Source: Pontibacter indicus (GTDB lineage: Bacteria > Bacteroidota > Bacteroidia > Cytophagales > Hymenobacteraceae). From it: a stretch of DNA of 64,000 bases. Under the pieces are notes generated by a model. The model was not told the DNA's origin, ran no database searches, and worked only from the letters and a program-made list of their open reading frames with translations. The position numbers and the translations under genes are program-made. Position 1 is the stretch's first letter. Every line of letters starts with the position of its first letter. Positions 8,622-17,968 of this stretch are shown here, one piece after another. The stretch spans positions 744,001 through 808,000 of the forward strand of contig NZ_FTPP01000001.1 of assembly GCF_900156345.1 (NCBI RefSeq), written 5' to 3'.

Positions 8622-11204
8622 ATGCAAATATGCGTCTTTAAAGTAATCACTATAATTCTCTCGCTCTCTTTATTTGCAAATGGTATAAGCCATGCACAGG
8701 AACTAGCAGGATCTGATAGCGTGACTGTTGCCATAGCGCCGGAATATAACCAGGTGAGCAAGTCGCATACCTTCTGGCTCGGGAACAATTACCGGAACCT
8801 ATGGGCAACACCAGTGAAACTGCGGGTGTTTCACCTGGATCAGGAAAAAGGAGGTATGAAGATCCTGAAAAAAGGAGGAGGGATGCAGACCAAGTCACTT
8901 CGCTTAGAGGATTCCACGGGACAGCAGTGGGTGCTTCGGACTGTACAAAAAGACCCGGGCCTGGCGCTGCCTGAAAACCTGCGAGAGACAGTGGCCAGGG
9001 CCATAGTGCAGGATCAGATATCGGCTTCGCATCCCTTTGGCGCTTTGGTAGTGCCGCCCCTGGCCGAGGCACTGGGAATTCCGCATGCCAAACCGGAAAT
9101 TGTATACATGCCGGATAGCCCGGAGTTAGGCGAGTACAGGAACGATTTTGCGAACCAGGTATACCTGTTTGAGGAGCGGGAACCAATAGAAGCTGAGGAC
9201 ACTGATAACACGGAGAAGGTGCTGGAGAAACTGAAGGAGGACCACGATGACCGTGTGGACCAGCAGCTGTTGTTGCGCGCTCGTCTGTTGGACATCGTCA
9301 TTGGCGACTGGGACCGGCATGAGGACCAGTGGCGGTGGGTAGAGCTGGAGGACTCGATAGGAGATTATTACCTGCCTTTTCCCCGCGACCGGGATCAGGT
9401 CTTTTTCACGAATGAAGGGGTGATTCCCAAGATAGGGTCACGCAAATGGATCATGCCCAAGTTTCAGGGTTTCGACGAGAAGATCCGAGACATCAACGGC
9501 TTTAACTTTAACGCCCGCTACTTCGACCGCATGTTTCTCGCCGGGCTGAGTGAAGGCGACTGGCGTGCCGAAATCGCCAACGTGCAGCAAACGCTAACGG
9601 ATGAGCTGATACGGGAGGCCGTACGCCGGATGCCTGCCAATATACAGTCCCTCTCTGGCGAAGAACTGGCGCGGAAAATGATCGCCCGCCGAAACAAGCT
9701 GCAAGAAGAAAGCCTGCATTACTACCGTTTCCTCTCCAAGGAGGTAGACGTGCCGGGCTCTGACAAGCGGGAGTTGTTTGAAGTCAGCTACCAGGAGAAC
9801 GGAAGCATTACGGTCACCGTTTTCAAGATGAAGAAAGATGACAGCAGGGGCAGGCAACTCTACGAACGCACCTTCGACCCAGGAATCACGAATGAGGTGC
9901 GGCTATACGGCAGAGGCGGGGAAGATGTGTTTTCGGTATCAGGCGCAGTGAAATCTCCGATCAAGGTAAGGATGATAGGAGGGAACGAGGCTGACCGGTT
10001 TGTGGTAGCGGATGGTTTTCAGAACCGAAGCAGGCTTCACATCTACGACCGTTCTGATAAAGATAATCAATTCCCGAAGGCATCGACAGCGAAGTTCCAT
10101 CTTGCTGAAGACACCACTATAAATGCGTATGATCCCAAGGCATTTGAGTATAACGTGATCCGGCCGTTGCTCTCCGTTGGCTATAACCTGGATGATGGCG
10201 TACTGCTTGGAGCTGGCTTCCAGTATACTAAACATGGCTTCCGGAAAAAGCCCTTTGCCGCGACGCACAAGTTCATGCTGGGGCATGCCTTAACGACAAA
10301 TGCGACTTTTTTCACCTACTCTGGTTACTTTACCGAGGCACTAGGCAAAAACGACCTGAGTGTAGAGGTAGACGGTAGAGCGCCTAATAACACCAGCAAC
10401 TTTTTTGGCATTGGCAATGAAACGGAGTTTATCGAAATGGGGGATAAGCCCATCCGCTTCTATCGTAGCCGCTATGACTTCATCACCTCCCAGGTTAGGC
10501 TGCACCGCAACCTGAGCAAGCAACTGAAGGGAAGCATCGGACTTATGGCGCAGTACTATAACAGCAGTGCCCGTGATAATGCGGGTCGCTTTCTGATTGC
10601 CTACGAAGAGCAAAGCCTACAAGAGGATGTCTTCACAAGAAGGATGTCAGCAGGGCTTGTCGCCGGTCTTGAACTGGATACACGCAACGATGCTTTCATG
10701 CCAACCAAGGGCGTATACTGGCATACATCACTCCTGGGGGTAGAGCAACTGGATAAGGGCAACAGGTTCGGACAGCTGCGTTCAGAGTTCAGTTTCTATC
10801 TCAACCCGAAGGGCAACAGCAATGTGGCGCTGGCAAACCGCATAGGAGGCGGCGTAACGGTGGGAGACCCTTATTTCTACCAGCTGCTATACCTGGGCGG
10901 GCATCATAACCTGCGGGGATTCCGTAATTTTCGTTTTGCCGGCGAACACCTGCTCTACAACAACCTGGAGCTGCGCCTAAAGCTATTCGACTTTACTTCC
11001 TACCTGTTTCCCGGTTCTGTAGGAGTCGTAGGTTTCAATGACGTGGGCCGGGTGTGGGCAGATAATGAAAAATCGAACACATGGCACACTGGCTACGGAG
11101 GCGGGCTATACCTCATACCTGCTAAACTCGTGCTGTTGCAGGCAGTGGTCGGCTTCTCGGAGGAGGATGTGCTGCCTTATGTTTCGCTGGGCTTCAGGTT
11201 CTAA
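8622..11204 (+). CDS. Kinase-like domain fused to Omp85/surface-antigen beta-barrel
   Basis: 860 residues with an N-terminal signal peptide (to about residue 26). Residues 85-300 resemble an atypical protein-kinase-like fold of the HipA/PI4K/CotH/FAM20 kind: a candidate N-lobe strand with Lys (WVLRTVQK, about 103-110), a catalytic-loop-like IGDWDRHEDQWRW (227-239) and a metal-site-like PRDRDQVFF (254-262). Residues 425-465 carry two Gly-Asp-rich strands (GRGGEDVFSVSG, MIGGNEADRF). The C-terminal half is an Omp85-type barrel with the LGGHHNLRGFRNF motif and a terminal Phe (beta-signal SLGFRF). It should sit in the outer membrane with the kinase-like part in the periplasm. Kinase activity is inference. 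Confidence 0.8.
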   Translation: MQICVFKVITIILSLSLFANGISHAQELAGSDSVTVAIAPEYNQVSKSHTFWLGNNYRNLWATPVKLRVFHLDQEKGGMKILKKGGGMQTKSLRLEDSTGQQWVLRTVQKDPGLALPENLRETVARAIVQDQISASHPFGALVVPPLAEALGIPHAKPEIVYMPDSPELGEYRNDFANQVYLFEEREPIEAEDTDNTEKVLEKLKEDHDDRVDQQLLLRARLLDIVIGDWDRHEDQWRWVELEDSIGDYYLPFPRDRDQVFFTNEGVIPKIGSRKWIMPKFQGFDEKIRDINGFNFNARYFDRMFLAGLSEGDWRAEIANVQQTLTDELIREAVRRMPANIQSLSGEELARKMIARRNKLQEESLHYYRFLSKEVDVPGSDKRELFEVSYQENGSITVTVFKMKKDDSRGRQLYERTFDPGITNEVRLYGRGGEDVFSVSGAVKSPIKVRMIGGNEADRFVVADGFQNRSRLHIYDRSDKDNQFPKASTAKFHLAEDTTINAYDPKAFEYNVIRPLLSVGYNLDDGVLLGAGFQYTKHGFRKKPFAATHKFMLGHALTTNATFFTYSGYFTEALGKNDLSVEVDGRAPNNTSNFFGIGNETEFIEMGDKPIRFYRSRYDFITSQVRLHRNLSKQLKGSIGLMAQYYNSSARDNAGRFLIAYEEQSLQEDVFTRRMSAGLVAGLELDTRNDAFMPTKGVYWHTSLLGVEQLDKGNRFGQLRSEFSFYLNPKGNSNVALANRIGGGVTVGDPYFYQLLYLGGHHNLRGFRNFRFAGEHLLYNNLELRLKLFDFTSYLFPGSVGVVGFNDVGRVWADNEKSNTWHTGYGGGLYLIPAKLVLLQAVVGFSEEDVLPYVSLGFRF

Positions 11205-11344
11205 AGTAAATTGGTCATGCAGTTGCCGGGAATAGCAACTTCTTATCTTTTTGAAGAGATGCAAAAAGTGTGCTTGAATTTTGACCGGGGTGGAATCCCT
11301 GTAGCTGACACTTCTGTAACACCTGAGGAATGATCAAATGGAAT

Positions 11345-11378
11345 AAAAAACCTCTCAGTTTTAGCTGAGAGGTTTTTT
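11345..11378. terminator. Bidirectional terminator between the Omp85 fusion gene and tRNA-Glu
   Basis: Perfect 14-bp stem (AAAAAACCTCTCAG / CTGAGAGGTTTTTT) with a 6-nt loop. It has T-runs on both strands, so it can end transcription of the tRNA on the minus strand and of the upstream gene on the plus strand. Confidence 0.88.
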
Positions 11379-11380
11379 AG

Positions 11381-11452
11381 TAGTCCGTAGGGGAATCGAA
11401 CCCCTGTTGCCAGAATGAAAATCTGGAGTCCTAACCCCTAGACGAACGGACC
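11381..11452 (-). tRNA. tRNA-Glu (anticodon TTC)
   Basis: The minus strand gives a full cloverleaf beginning GGTCCGTTCGTCTAGGGGTT and ending CCCCTACGGACTA. The anticodon loop TTTTCAT has TTC at the anticodon position between CCAGA and TCTGG arms. The T-arm is GGGGTTCGATTCCCC. The 3' CCA is not encoded. Confidence 0.96.
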
Positions 11453-11590
11453 ATTCTGTCGTATTGTGATGCAAATATAGGGGCTAGCTTTTATATTGCA
11501 AACTGTCGTTCATACTTTTTGTTGGCTAAAAGCCCTGTTTTGGGCTAACTGGTTCATTTTTAACCAGAAAATTTTTGTCCTTTCACCACA

Positions 11591-12454
11591 CTAGGCGCTC
11601 AACTGGGGTTCCAATTCAAAATAGGCCTCTAAACTGAACTGGCCAACTGCCGGTGCAATACAGTCTACCTTACTAACAGCTGCCATCACGGCAAGCTTAT
11701 CGTACAGGGTTCTGCTGAGCAACCGCACAAATGGCAGCAGCGTTTCGACATAATCGAAGGGGATCTCAGTGACGCGCCCGTTATAGCTTGCCGCCTCACA
11801 AACTAGCTGCGCCAGTTCCCGACGGGTATAGGTGGCGGGACCGCCCAACTCAATTGTCTGACTAGCGTTGCCGATGCTGGATACGGCAATGCTGGCCACA
11901 TCACCATCATAGATTGGGTTGATCAGGCTGTCGCCCTGGCCTAGCTGCCCGATGTGGCCTCTGCGTGCCATGATTGCCATTCCCTCTAACATCGAAAACA
12001 AGGCAACCGGTTTTAGAATAGTATAAGTGAGCGAACTGTGTCGCAGTGCATTTTCAAAGTCGGCATGTGCCTGGAAGTAAGCCAGCTGCGGAAACCGACC
12101 GGCACCAAAGGCCGACACGTAAATGAACTGCTTCACGCCAGCTTGCTCGGCCTCTTTCAGCAGATGAAGATTTGCCTCGTAATCTATTTCATGAAAAGAA
12201 CCTGCATTCTGGTGGCGCAGGCTTAGATTTTTGCCCATGGCCGATATCACCACATCTATGTCCGTGCAGCACCCCTCTAGTTCATGTGGCCTGGTCGCGT
12301 CGGCAAGTATGAGTTCCTCCGGATCCGGAAATAGGGCTTGTGCCTTTTTCAGATGGCGTGCCAATACACGCACCTCATACCTCTGTAGTTTTAGCTCCCG
12401 GAAAATATGTCTCCCCAGGTGCCCTGTAGCGCCGGCCAGTAGAACTTTTTTCAT
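11591..12454 (-). CDS. NAD(P)-binding atypical SDR (NmrA/YwnB-like)
   Basis: 287 residues. The N-terminus MKKVLLAGATGHLGRHIF holds the Rossmann glycine motif (GATGHLG, 8-14) of atypical short-chain dehydrogenases. YVSAFGAG and FENALRHSSLTYTILKP are typical of the NmrA-like/SDR_a5 group, and the classical YxxxK pair is not kept in its usual form. Members bind NAD(P) and act as redox sensors, chaperones for quinone or flavin proteins, or reductases, so no substrate can be given. It stands alone between tRNA-Glu and the divergent plug-protein gene. Confidence 0.85.
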   Translation of the reverse strand: MKKVLLAGATGHLGRHIFRELKLQRYEVRVLARHLKKAQALFPDPEELILADATRPHELEGCCTDIDVVISAMGKNLSLRHQNAGSFHEIDYEANLHLLKEAEQAGVKQFIYVSAFGAGRFPQLAYFQAHADFENALRHSSLTYTILKPVALFSMLEGMAIMARRGHIGQLGQGDSLINPIYDGDVASIAVSSIGNASQTIELGGPATYTRRELAQLVCEAASYNGRVTEIPFDYVETLLPFVRLLSRTLYDKLAVMAAVSKVDCIAPAVGQFSLEAYFELEPQLSA

Positions 12455-12600
12455 ATAGAAGGGCTATTCGTTTCGCGATAATTTGTATACGTGCTAAGCA
12501 TCTGATCTGCAGTGTATTGCAGGAAAAATACAATGGTGCATTACGTTGTTCCTGTAGCTTTGTTCAAAAATTCCTATCTTCGGCTATGCATTGAGTGGGC

Positions 12601-12608
12601 TATATTTG
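12601..12608 (+). promoter_or_regulatory. Possible -7 element of the T9SS plug gene
   Basis: TATATTTG matches the TAnnTTTG -7 consensus 26 bases upstream of the ATG at 12635. A second match, TAGCTTTG, lies at 12555-12562. No matching -33 TTG is seen at the expected spacing for either. Confidence 0.3.
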
Positions 12609-12634
12609 GCCCCACTTTCAACTGATAAAACTGA

Positions 12635-13957
12635 ATGATGCGCTTAAGTAAGCTAAGTAATGTCCTGGCGCTCGCTTCCATTTGCCTGGGACTGGCGGCC
12701 TGTGTTCCGCTTGAGCAGCAAGGCTATGCCACTACGGGCAGCACCGCACAGCAGCCCATCCGCTACGAGGATTTTGTGTACGACGCCAGCATACGCTCGG
12801 TGCAGTGTTACCGGGGCACCGGTGGGCCGGAGGCTGTACTGGAACCAGCTGTTGTTTCCTTAGGCCAGGAGCAGCCGATTCTGCTTGAATTTGACCGTTT
12901 GAATGCCGGACCGCAACGCCTGGTGGCCAAGCTAGTGCATTGCAATGCCGACTGGACCCCCTCCGGCCTCAATGATGCACAGTTCCTCAACGACTTCAAT
13001 GAGTTCTTTATTACGGATGTGCAGAATTCCATCAACACCCGGGTACCCTATGTGCACTATCGTTTTCGGGTGCCGCGCGTGAAACTGAGCGGAAACTATG
13101 TGCTGCAGGTAAGCGAAGAAGGCGGCAATTTGCTGCTGACCAGACGCATACTCGTGTACCAAAACTTGGTGGCTGTGACAGCCAAACTGGGCGCGCCAAC
13201 TGGTCCTGAGGGCAGAGCCGCCCGCCAGCCTGTTGAATTCAATGTGTTTTACAAAGACTACGCACTGGTAAATCCGTCACAGGATGTGAAAGCGGTGATG
13301 CGCCAGAACCACCGCTGGGACAATGCCAAGGTATACCCGCGGCCAGCCTTTGTGCGTGACGACCAGCGCCGCCTGGAATATGTGTTCTTTGAGGCGAAAG
13401 ATCATTTCCTGGGCTTGAGTGAGTTCCGTTCTTTTGATTCGCGCAGCATCCGTTTCAAGGGATTAGGTATAGAACAGATCAACCTGGAAGCATCGCCCGT
13501 GCACATTAAGCTGCAGCCCGAGCGTAGCCGAGCCGGATTAGCCTACAGCCAGGACCCGGATGCGGACGGCAAGATGCTGTATGGCAACAGGGAGTATGGA
13601 AACTCGGTTGTGAACGCCGACTATACCTGGGTTGATTTTGAATTGAAAACAGGAGAGGAGCAGGGAGAGGTATACCTACAGGGTGGCATGACCGAGTGGC
13701 AACTGAACGATGAAACCCGCATGCGCTATGACCACGAGCAGCAGGCCTACAAAGGCAGGCTACTTCTGAAGCAGGGCTATTATAACTACTACTATGCGCT
13801 AAGGCCTGCCAAAGGGCAGGCACCCGATGCCAGCTATTTTGAGGGCAGCCATTTTGCCACCGGCAACACCTACGATATTCTCATATATTACAGACCGCCC
13901 GGCTCCCGCGCTGACCTGCTGATCGGGTATGAAGAAATCCTGTTCAACAACAAGTAA
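12635..13957 (+). CDS. Type IX secretion system plug protein (DUF5103), lipoprotein
   Basis: 440 residues with a lipoprotein signal (SICLGLAAC, Cys about 23). The body shows the DUF5103 arrangement: a first beta domain (RYEDFVYDASIRSVQCYRG; LVAKLVHCNADWTPSGLND; FITDVQNSINTRVPYVHYRF) and a second half ending in YRPPGSRADLLIGYEEILF. In Flavobacterium the DUF5103 Plug protein closes the periplasmic side of the SprA translocon of the type IX secretion system used for protein export and gliding. By homology this is that protein. It suggests a functional T9SS in the organism, although no other T9SS gene is in the window. Confidence 0.87.
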   Translation: MMRLSKLSNVLALASICLGLAACVPLEQQGYATTGSTAQQPIRYEDFVYDASIRSVQCYRGTGGPEAVLEPAVVSLGQEQPILLEFDRLNAGPQRLVAKLVHCNADWTPSGLNDAQFLNDFNEFFITDVQNSINTRVPYVHYRFRVPRVKLSGNYVLQVSEEGGNLLLTRRILVYQNLVAVTAKLGAPTGPEGRAARQPVEFNVFYKDYALVNPSQDVKAVMRQNHRWDNAKVYPRPAFVRDDQRRLEYVFFEAKDHFLGLSEFRSFDSRSIRFKGLGIEQINLEASPVHIKLQPERSRAGLAYSQDPDADGKMLYGNREYGNSVVNADYTWVDFELKTGEEQGEVYLQGGMTEWQLNDETRMRYDHEQQAYKGRLLLKQGYYNYYYALRPAKGQAPDASYFEGSHFATGNTYDILIYYRPPGSRADLLIGYEEILFNNK

Positions 13958-14132
13958 GGCGCCATCATAAATACCCAGTTTTAGGTATTTCGGAAACTGA
14001 AAAGACGCTATACCTTTGATTATGACAATAGACTGATACGAACTGAGGCCGGCTTACTATAAGCCCGACTTACACGGCTGGCTTCAGTGACTATCAGATT
14101 TTCAAGAGTTTAGGTTTAGCTCCATCGTGAAC

Positions 14133-14160
14133 AAAAAAGGCGGGATCATTCCCGCCTTTT
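14133..14160. terminator. Bidirectional terminator between plug gene and ychF
   Basis: Stem AAAAGGCGGGA / TCCCGCCTTTT with a short loop. T-runs on both strands serve both convergent genes. Confidence 0.85.
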
Positions 14161-14188
14161 GTCTTTTTATGCTAATCAGGTATAAGCA

Positions 14189-15286
14189 CTATACGTTGAA
14201 ACGGAAGTGCATAATGTCGCCGTCCTGTACCACATAGTCCTTGCCTTCTACGGCCATTTTACCGGCTTCTTTAATCTTGGCCTCGGTCTTGTATTCCTGG
14301 TAATCCTTCAGTTTGATCACCTCGGCACGGATAAAGCCTTTCTCGAAGTCAGAGTGGATAACGCCCGCTGCCTGAGGGGCTTTCCAGCCTTTGCCGATCG
14401 TCCAGGCGCGTACTTCTTTTACACCAGCCGTGAAGTAGGTGATCAGGTTGAGCAGGTCGTAAGAGGCGCGGATCAGTTTGTTCAGGCCAGATTCTTTTAG
14501 GCCGTACTCTGCCAGGAACATTTCCTTTTCTTCTGGATCCGTCAGTTCAGCGATCTGTGCTTCGATGGAAGCAGAGATGAGTACCACTTGTGCGTTCTCG
14601 TTCTTCACATGCTCTTCTAGCGCCTTGGAGAATTCGTTGCCTTCCAGCATTGAGTTCTCGTCTACGTTGGCCGCATAGATCACTGGCTTGTCAGTGAGCA
14701 GGTTGAGTTCGCTAACTGTTTCCTTATCTTCTTCAGACGCCTCAAGGCTGCGTGCGTTCAGGCCCTGCTCCAGGTGGTTCTTGTATTTTTCCAGAATCGC
14801 CAGCTCTTTCTTGGCTTTGGCATCACCGGCTTTGGCAGAACGCTGCACTTTCTGCAGCATCTTTTCAATTGACTCCAGGTCCTTGAGTTGCAGCTCGGTG
14901 TCGATGATTTCTTTGTCAGAGATCGGGTCTACTTTGCCGGCTACGTGCACGATGTTCGGGTCTTCGAAGCAACGCACCACGTGGATGATGGCGTCCACTT
15001 CGCGGATGTTGGCCAGGAACTTGTTGCCCAGCCCTTCGCCTTTGCTGGCTCCTTTCACCAGACCGGCAATGTCCACAAACTCGATCACGGTAGGCAATAC
15101 GCGCTGCGGATTTACCAGTTCCTCCAGGATCTGCAGGCGCTCGTCAGGCACCGTGATCACGCCTACGTTAGGTTCGATGGTACAGAAAGGGTAGTTGGCA
15201 GACTCTGCCTTGGCATTCGAAATAGCGTTGAACAAAGTGGACTTGCCCACGTTTGGCAGTCCTACGATTCCGCATCTTAGTCCCAT
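14189..15286 (-). CDS. ychF: YchF/OLA1-type P-loop ATPase
   Basis: 365 residues, the usual family length. Obg-related P-loop GLPNVGKST (9-17), [17 protein letters not shown] switch region, a modified G4 motif (NVDE) that explains the family's ATP preference, and a C-terminal TGS domain ending in [15 protein letters not shown]. YchF binds ribosomes and is linked to oxidative-stress and translation-start control in E. coli; it is a universally conserved cytoplasmic protein. It is flanked by terminators on both sides, so probably monocistronic. Confidence 0.96.
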   Translation of the reverse strand: MGLRCGIVGLPNVGKSTLFNAISNAKAESANYPFCTIEPNVGVITVPDERLQILEELVNPQRVLPTVIEFVDIAGLVKGASKGEGLGNKFLANIREVDAIIHVVRCFEDPNIVHVAGKVDPISDKEIIDTELQLKDLESIEKMLQKVQRSAKAGDAKAKKELAILEKYKNHLEQGLNARSLEASEEDKETVSELNLLTDKPVIYAANVDENSMLEGNEFSKALEEHVKNENAQVVLISASIEAQIAELTDPEEKEMFLAEYGLKESGLNKLIRASYDLLNLITYFTAGVKEVRAWTIGKGWKAPQAAGVIHSDFEKGFIRAEVIKLKDYQEYKTEAKIKEAGKMAVEGKDYVVQDGDIMHFRFNV

Positions 15287-15360
15287 TTATCTTTATCTTG
15301 TTTTATATCAGGGTGCAAAGGTACGAATTTTCGGCAAGTATAGAGTAGGGGGCACGGGTA

Positions 15361-15390
15361 TAAAAAAAGCCCGTGTGGTAAACACGGGCT
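15361..15390 (-). terminator. Terminator of the PUR-protein gene
   Basis: 9-bp stem AGCCCGTGT / ACACGGGCT with a 5-nt loop, followed on the minus strand by seven T residues, 28 bases after the stop at 15419. Confidence 0.85.
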
Positions 15391-15418
15391 CTCGGTCGCT
15401 AAACTAAAAACGGGGAAA

Positions 15419-15775
15419 CTACTCCCACTTCAGTTCTTCATCAAAAGACACCTCGGTAGCAGCCACAGCCACCGGAGCTGCCTCCGTTTCGGTTGGGTTT
15501 TCGAGGGCGGCAAGAGCCTCTTCTGTCAAAAGTTCGGATTTAACGTGATCGATTGTGCCCTGCAAGGCTTCCATGAACTTCACGAAGTCCTCTTTGTAAA
15601 GGAAGATCTTGTGCTTCTCGTAAGAGAATTCATCATCCTTGAACTTGCGTTTGCTCTCTGTGATGGTCACATAGAAGTCATTTGAGCGAGTTGATTTCAC
15701 ATCAAAGAAATACGTTCTCTTCCCTGCTCTTACTCTTTGGGAATAAATTTCTGCTTTGTCGTTGTTCTCTTCCAC
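15419..15775 (-). CDS. DUF3276 PUR-alpha-like nucleic-acid-binding protein
   Basis: 118 residues with one PUR repeat: IYSQRVRAGKRTYFFDVKS, then SNDFYVTITESKRKF, then EKHKIFLYKEDFVKFMEAL. The Ala/Glu/Thr-rich tail looks disordered. Bacterial DUF3276 proteins have the PUR fold of eukaryotic Pur-alpha, and the Borrelia homologue BpuR binds single-stranded nucleic acid. The protein is very common in Bacteroidota, but its target here is unknown. The AT-rich upstream region (15776-15923) is shared with the divergent RlpA gene. Confidence 0.9.
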   Translation of the reverse strand: MEENNDKAEIYSQRVRAGKRTYFFDVKSTRSNDFYVTITESKRKFKDDEFSYEKHKIFLYKEDFVKFMEALQGTIDHVKSELLTEEALAALENPTETEAAPVAVAATEVSFDEELKWE

Positions 15776-15891
15776 CGTGTTATAGACGTTAAATTCAACT
15801 TTCTGAACCTAAAGCTAACATATTGTTCTGATATATAAAAATTTTTGAATTTAAAATTTAGCTCTTTAACAGCGCTATAGAGAATTAATTC

Positions 15892-15899
15892 TATATTTG
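15892..15899 (+). promoter_or_regulatory. Possible -7 element of the RlpA-like gene
   Basis: TATATTTG (TAnnTTTG type) 24 bases before the ATG at 15924, in an AT-rich divergent intergenic region. No clear TTG -33 element is seen. Confidence 0.35.
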
Positions 15900-15923
15900 C
15901 CACCGGACCAAATATAGTATAGT

Positions 15924-16334
15924 ATGAATTTGCTTTCACTTATACTAGTATTTCTCTTTTCTTTCAACACCAGCACGGCGCTGTATAAAGCTGACGGTAA
16001 GGCATCTTACTACGCTGACCGCATGCAGGGACACCGCACAGCCAATGGCGAGCGCTACGACAAAACGCTGCTGACAGCCGCCCATGCCACACTGCCGTTC
16101 AATACTTTTGTGGAGGTAACCAATGTGCGGAACGGTAAAACCGTGGTAGTGCGCATCAACGACCGTATGGCGCCCAGCCGTCACCGCATCATCGACTTGT
16201 CAAGGGCTGCAGCAGCGCAGATTGAGCTGATCCGGGAAGGAGTGGCATCCGTGCAGCTGCACGAAGTTCCGGATGATGGGCAACCCGAAATGGCCACCCT
16301 CGTTTCTGAGATAAAGCCGACCGGAAAGAAATAA
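15924..16334 (+). CDS. RlpA-like double-psi beta-barrel protein
   Basis: 136 residues with an N-terminal signal peptide. The RlpA-type double-psi beta-barrel fills the rest: GKASYYADRMQGHRTANGE, AAHATLPFNTFVEVTNVRNG, VVRINDRMAP and IDLSRAAAAQIELIREG. RlpA proteins bind or cleave glycan strands of peptidoglycan lacking stem peptides; the Asp of RINDR is the usual catalytic residue. There is no SPOR domain, so septal targeting as in Pseudomonas RlpA is not supported. It is followed 13 bases later by a DUF58 gene, likely co-transcribed. Confidence 0.88.
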   Translation: MNLLSLILVFLFSFNTSTALYKADGKASYYADRMQGHRTANGERYDKTLLTAAHATLPFNTFVEVTNVRNGKTVVVRINDRMAPSRHRIIDLSRAAAAQIELIREGVASVQLHEVPDDGQPEMATLVSEIKPTGKK

Positions 16335-16347
16335 GCCCTATACCTGT

Positions 16348-17259
16348 ATGAAAAAGCCACTCACCCTAGCCGATGTTCAGAAATTTGAAAACATGGAATT
16401 TCTGGCCAAGCAGCTGGTAGAGGGTTTTATTACGGGGCTGCACCAATCCCCTTATCATGGCTTTTCAGTGGAGTTTTCGGAGCACCGCCTCTATAACAGC
16501 GGTGAGAGTACCCGCCACATCGACTGGAAGGTATACGCCCGCACCGACAAGCTGTTCATCAAGCGCTTTGAGGAAGAGACGAACCTGCGCTGCCACATCC
16601 TGCTCGACGTTTCCCCTTCCATGTACTATCCGGTGGAGAACCGGGGGAAGCTCACCTTTAGCGTGCTATGCGCGGCTGCGCTGGCTACCTTGCTCCGCAA
16701 GCAACGCGACGCCGTGGGCCTGGTGACCTTTGCCGACTCCATACGCCAGCAAACGCCTGTCAGATCCACGGCCTCTCACCTTCATACCTTGCTATTGCTC
16801 TTGCAGAAGCAGCTGGAAGAAGCGCCAACCCGTGCACAAACCGATGTGGCTTCCGTCATTCACCAGATTGCCCAGCAGATTCCGAAGCGCTCGCTCGTGG
16901 TTATTTTAAGTGACATGCTGGGGCAGCACGAAAACAGCGACGCCATTTTTGCCGCCCTCCAACATCTCAAACACCAGAAACACGAGGTGCTGATTTTTCA
17001 CGTGATGGACCGTCGCACCGAAGAGGATTTTGATTTTACCGAGCGGCCTTATGTGTTCGTGGATGTGGAGACAGGGCAGGAGCTGAAACTGCAACCCTCG
17101 CAGGTGAAAGAACATTATCGCAGCGCCGTGGCCAACTACAAGCGCGAACTCGAGCTTAAGTGCGGCCAGTACAAAATCGACTTCGTGCCCGTGGACATCA
17201 GCGAGCCATTTGACAAGGTGCTGTACAGTTACCTGGTGAAGCGCGCGAAGGTGCGATAG
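16348..17259 (+). CDS. DUF58 domain protein
   Basis: 303 residues. The N-terminal part has the DUF58 signature (GESTRHIDWKVYARTDKLF, residues about 51-69). The rest is a von Willebrand A-like fold with an incomplete metal site, LLDVSPSMYYP in place of DxSxS-type loops, and VVILSDML later. DUF58 proteins usually work with MoxR ATPases in envelope or stress functions, but none is adjacent here. The stop codon is immediately followed by an AGGTATAG heptamer. A second DUF58 gene in the window (30857-31738) sits in a Bat-like set, so the two may serve different complexes. Confidence 0.88.
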   Translation: MKKPLTLADVQKFENMEFLAKQLVEGFITGLHQSPYHGFSVEFSEHRLYNSGESTRHIDWKVYARTDKLFIKRFEEETNLRCHILLDVSPSMYYPVENRGKLTFSVLCAAALATLLRKQRDAVGLVTFADSIRQQTPVRSTASHLHTLLLLLQKQLEEAPTRAQTDVASVIHQIAQQIPKRSLVVILSDMLGQHENSDAIFAALQHLKHQKHEVLIFHVMDRRTEEDFDFTERPYVFVDVETGQELKLQPSQVKEHYRSAVANYKRELELKCGQYKIDFVPVDISEPFDKVLYSYLVKRAKVR

Positions 17260-17268
17260 GTATAGCGT

Positions 17269-17892
17269 TTATTTGGGCGTGTTGTTCAGCGACTGCCACA
17301 GGTATTTGCTGGCGATGGTACGGTAGGGGCGCCAGTTTTCCGCAATTTCGAGCATACGTGCCTTCAACGCTTTGCCGCTTTCCTCCAGACCGTAGTGGCG
17401 CTTCATGGCATTCTGTATACCTAAGTCATCCACTGGCATCACATCCGGTCTTTCCAAAGCAAACATCAGCAGCATTTCCACCGTCCAACGGCCGACTCCT
17501 TTGATCTGCGACAGGTGCTGAATCAGGGCTTCGTCTTCCATCGCATCTATAACGGCATGTTCCAGATTACCGCCTTGCGCAAAAGCCGCTACGTTGCGCA
17601 CATACCCAATCTTCTGAAAGGAAAGCCCAGCACTGCGCAGCTTTTCATCAGCTGATTCCAACACCAGGTGCGGGTGAGGGTAAGTATCCGGGTATAGCTC
17701 CGTGAAGCGTTTGAAAATAGTGGCTGCAGCCTTTACAGAAAGCTGCTGCGACACGATGGAGCTCAGCAATTCAAAGTACAAATCCTCTGACCAGGAAGAG
17801 GTCAATGGCTGGCCCCTGTCTATGATAACAGCCATAATCGGGTCTTTTGCCAGCGTGGCTATGATGTCGGAATCGGGGGATTGAAGCGCCAT
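17269..17892 (-). CDS. AlkA-type DNA-3-methyladenine glycosylase (HhH-GPD)
   Basis: 207 residues forming one HhH-GPD domain. The helix-hairpin-helix LSQIKGVGRWTVEMLLMF (about 127-144) precedes the catalytic aspartate in MPVDDLGI. The N-terminal stretch YFELLSSIVSQQLSVKAAATI is typical for the family. The enzyme should excise alkylated purines from DNA by base excision. It lacks the N-terminal extra domain of E. coli AlkA and has no Fe-S cysteines, so it is neither MutY nor Nth. It ends 10 bases from the convergent DUF58 gene. Confidence 0.9.
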   Translation of the reverse strand: MALQSPDSDIIATLAKDPIMAVIIDRGQPLTSSWSEDLYFELLSSIVSQQLSVKAAATIFKRFTELYPDTYPHPHLVLESADEKLRSAGLSFQKIGYVRNVAAFAQGGNLEHAVIDAMEDEALIQHLSQIKGVGRWTVEMLLMFALERPDVMPVDDLGIQNAMKRHYGLEESGKALKARMLEIAENWRPYRTIASKYLWQSLNNTPK

Positions 17893-17926
17893 AGTTTTAG
17901 GGAGTTGGTGTAGGTATAGGAGAATG

Positions 17927-17960
17927 CCCTGCGCTGTGGGGATTACGCCACAGCGCAGGG
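17927..17960 (-). terminator. Strong hairpin after the threonine aldolase gene
   Basis: Perfect 13-bp stem CCCTGCGCTGTGG / CCACAGCGCAGGG with an 8-nt loop, 9 bases past the stop. There is no T-run on the minus strand, so termination efficiency is uncertain. Confidence 0.55.
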
Positions 17961-17968
17961 TTTGGTAA

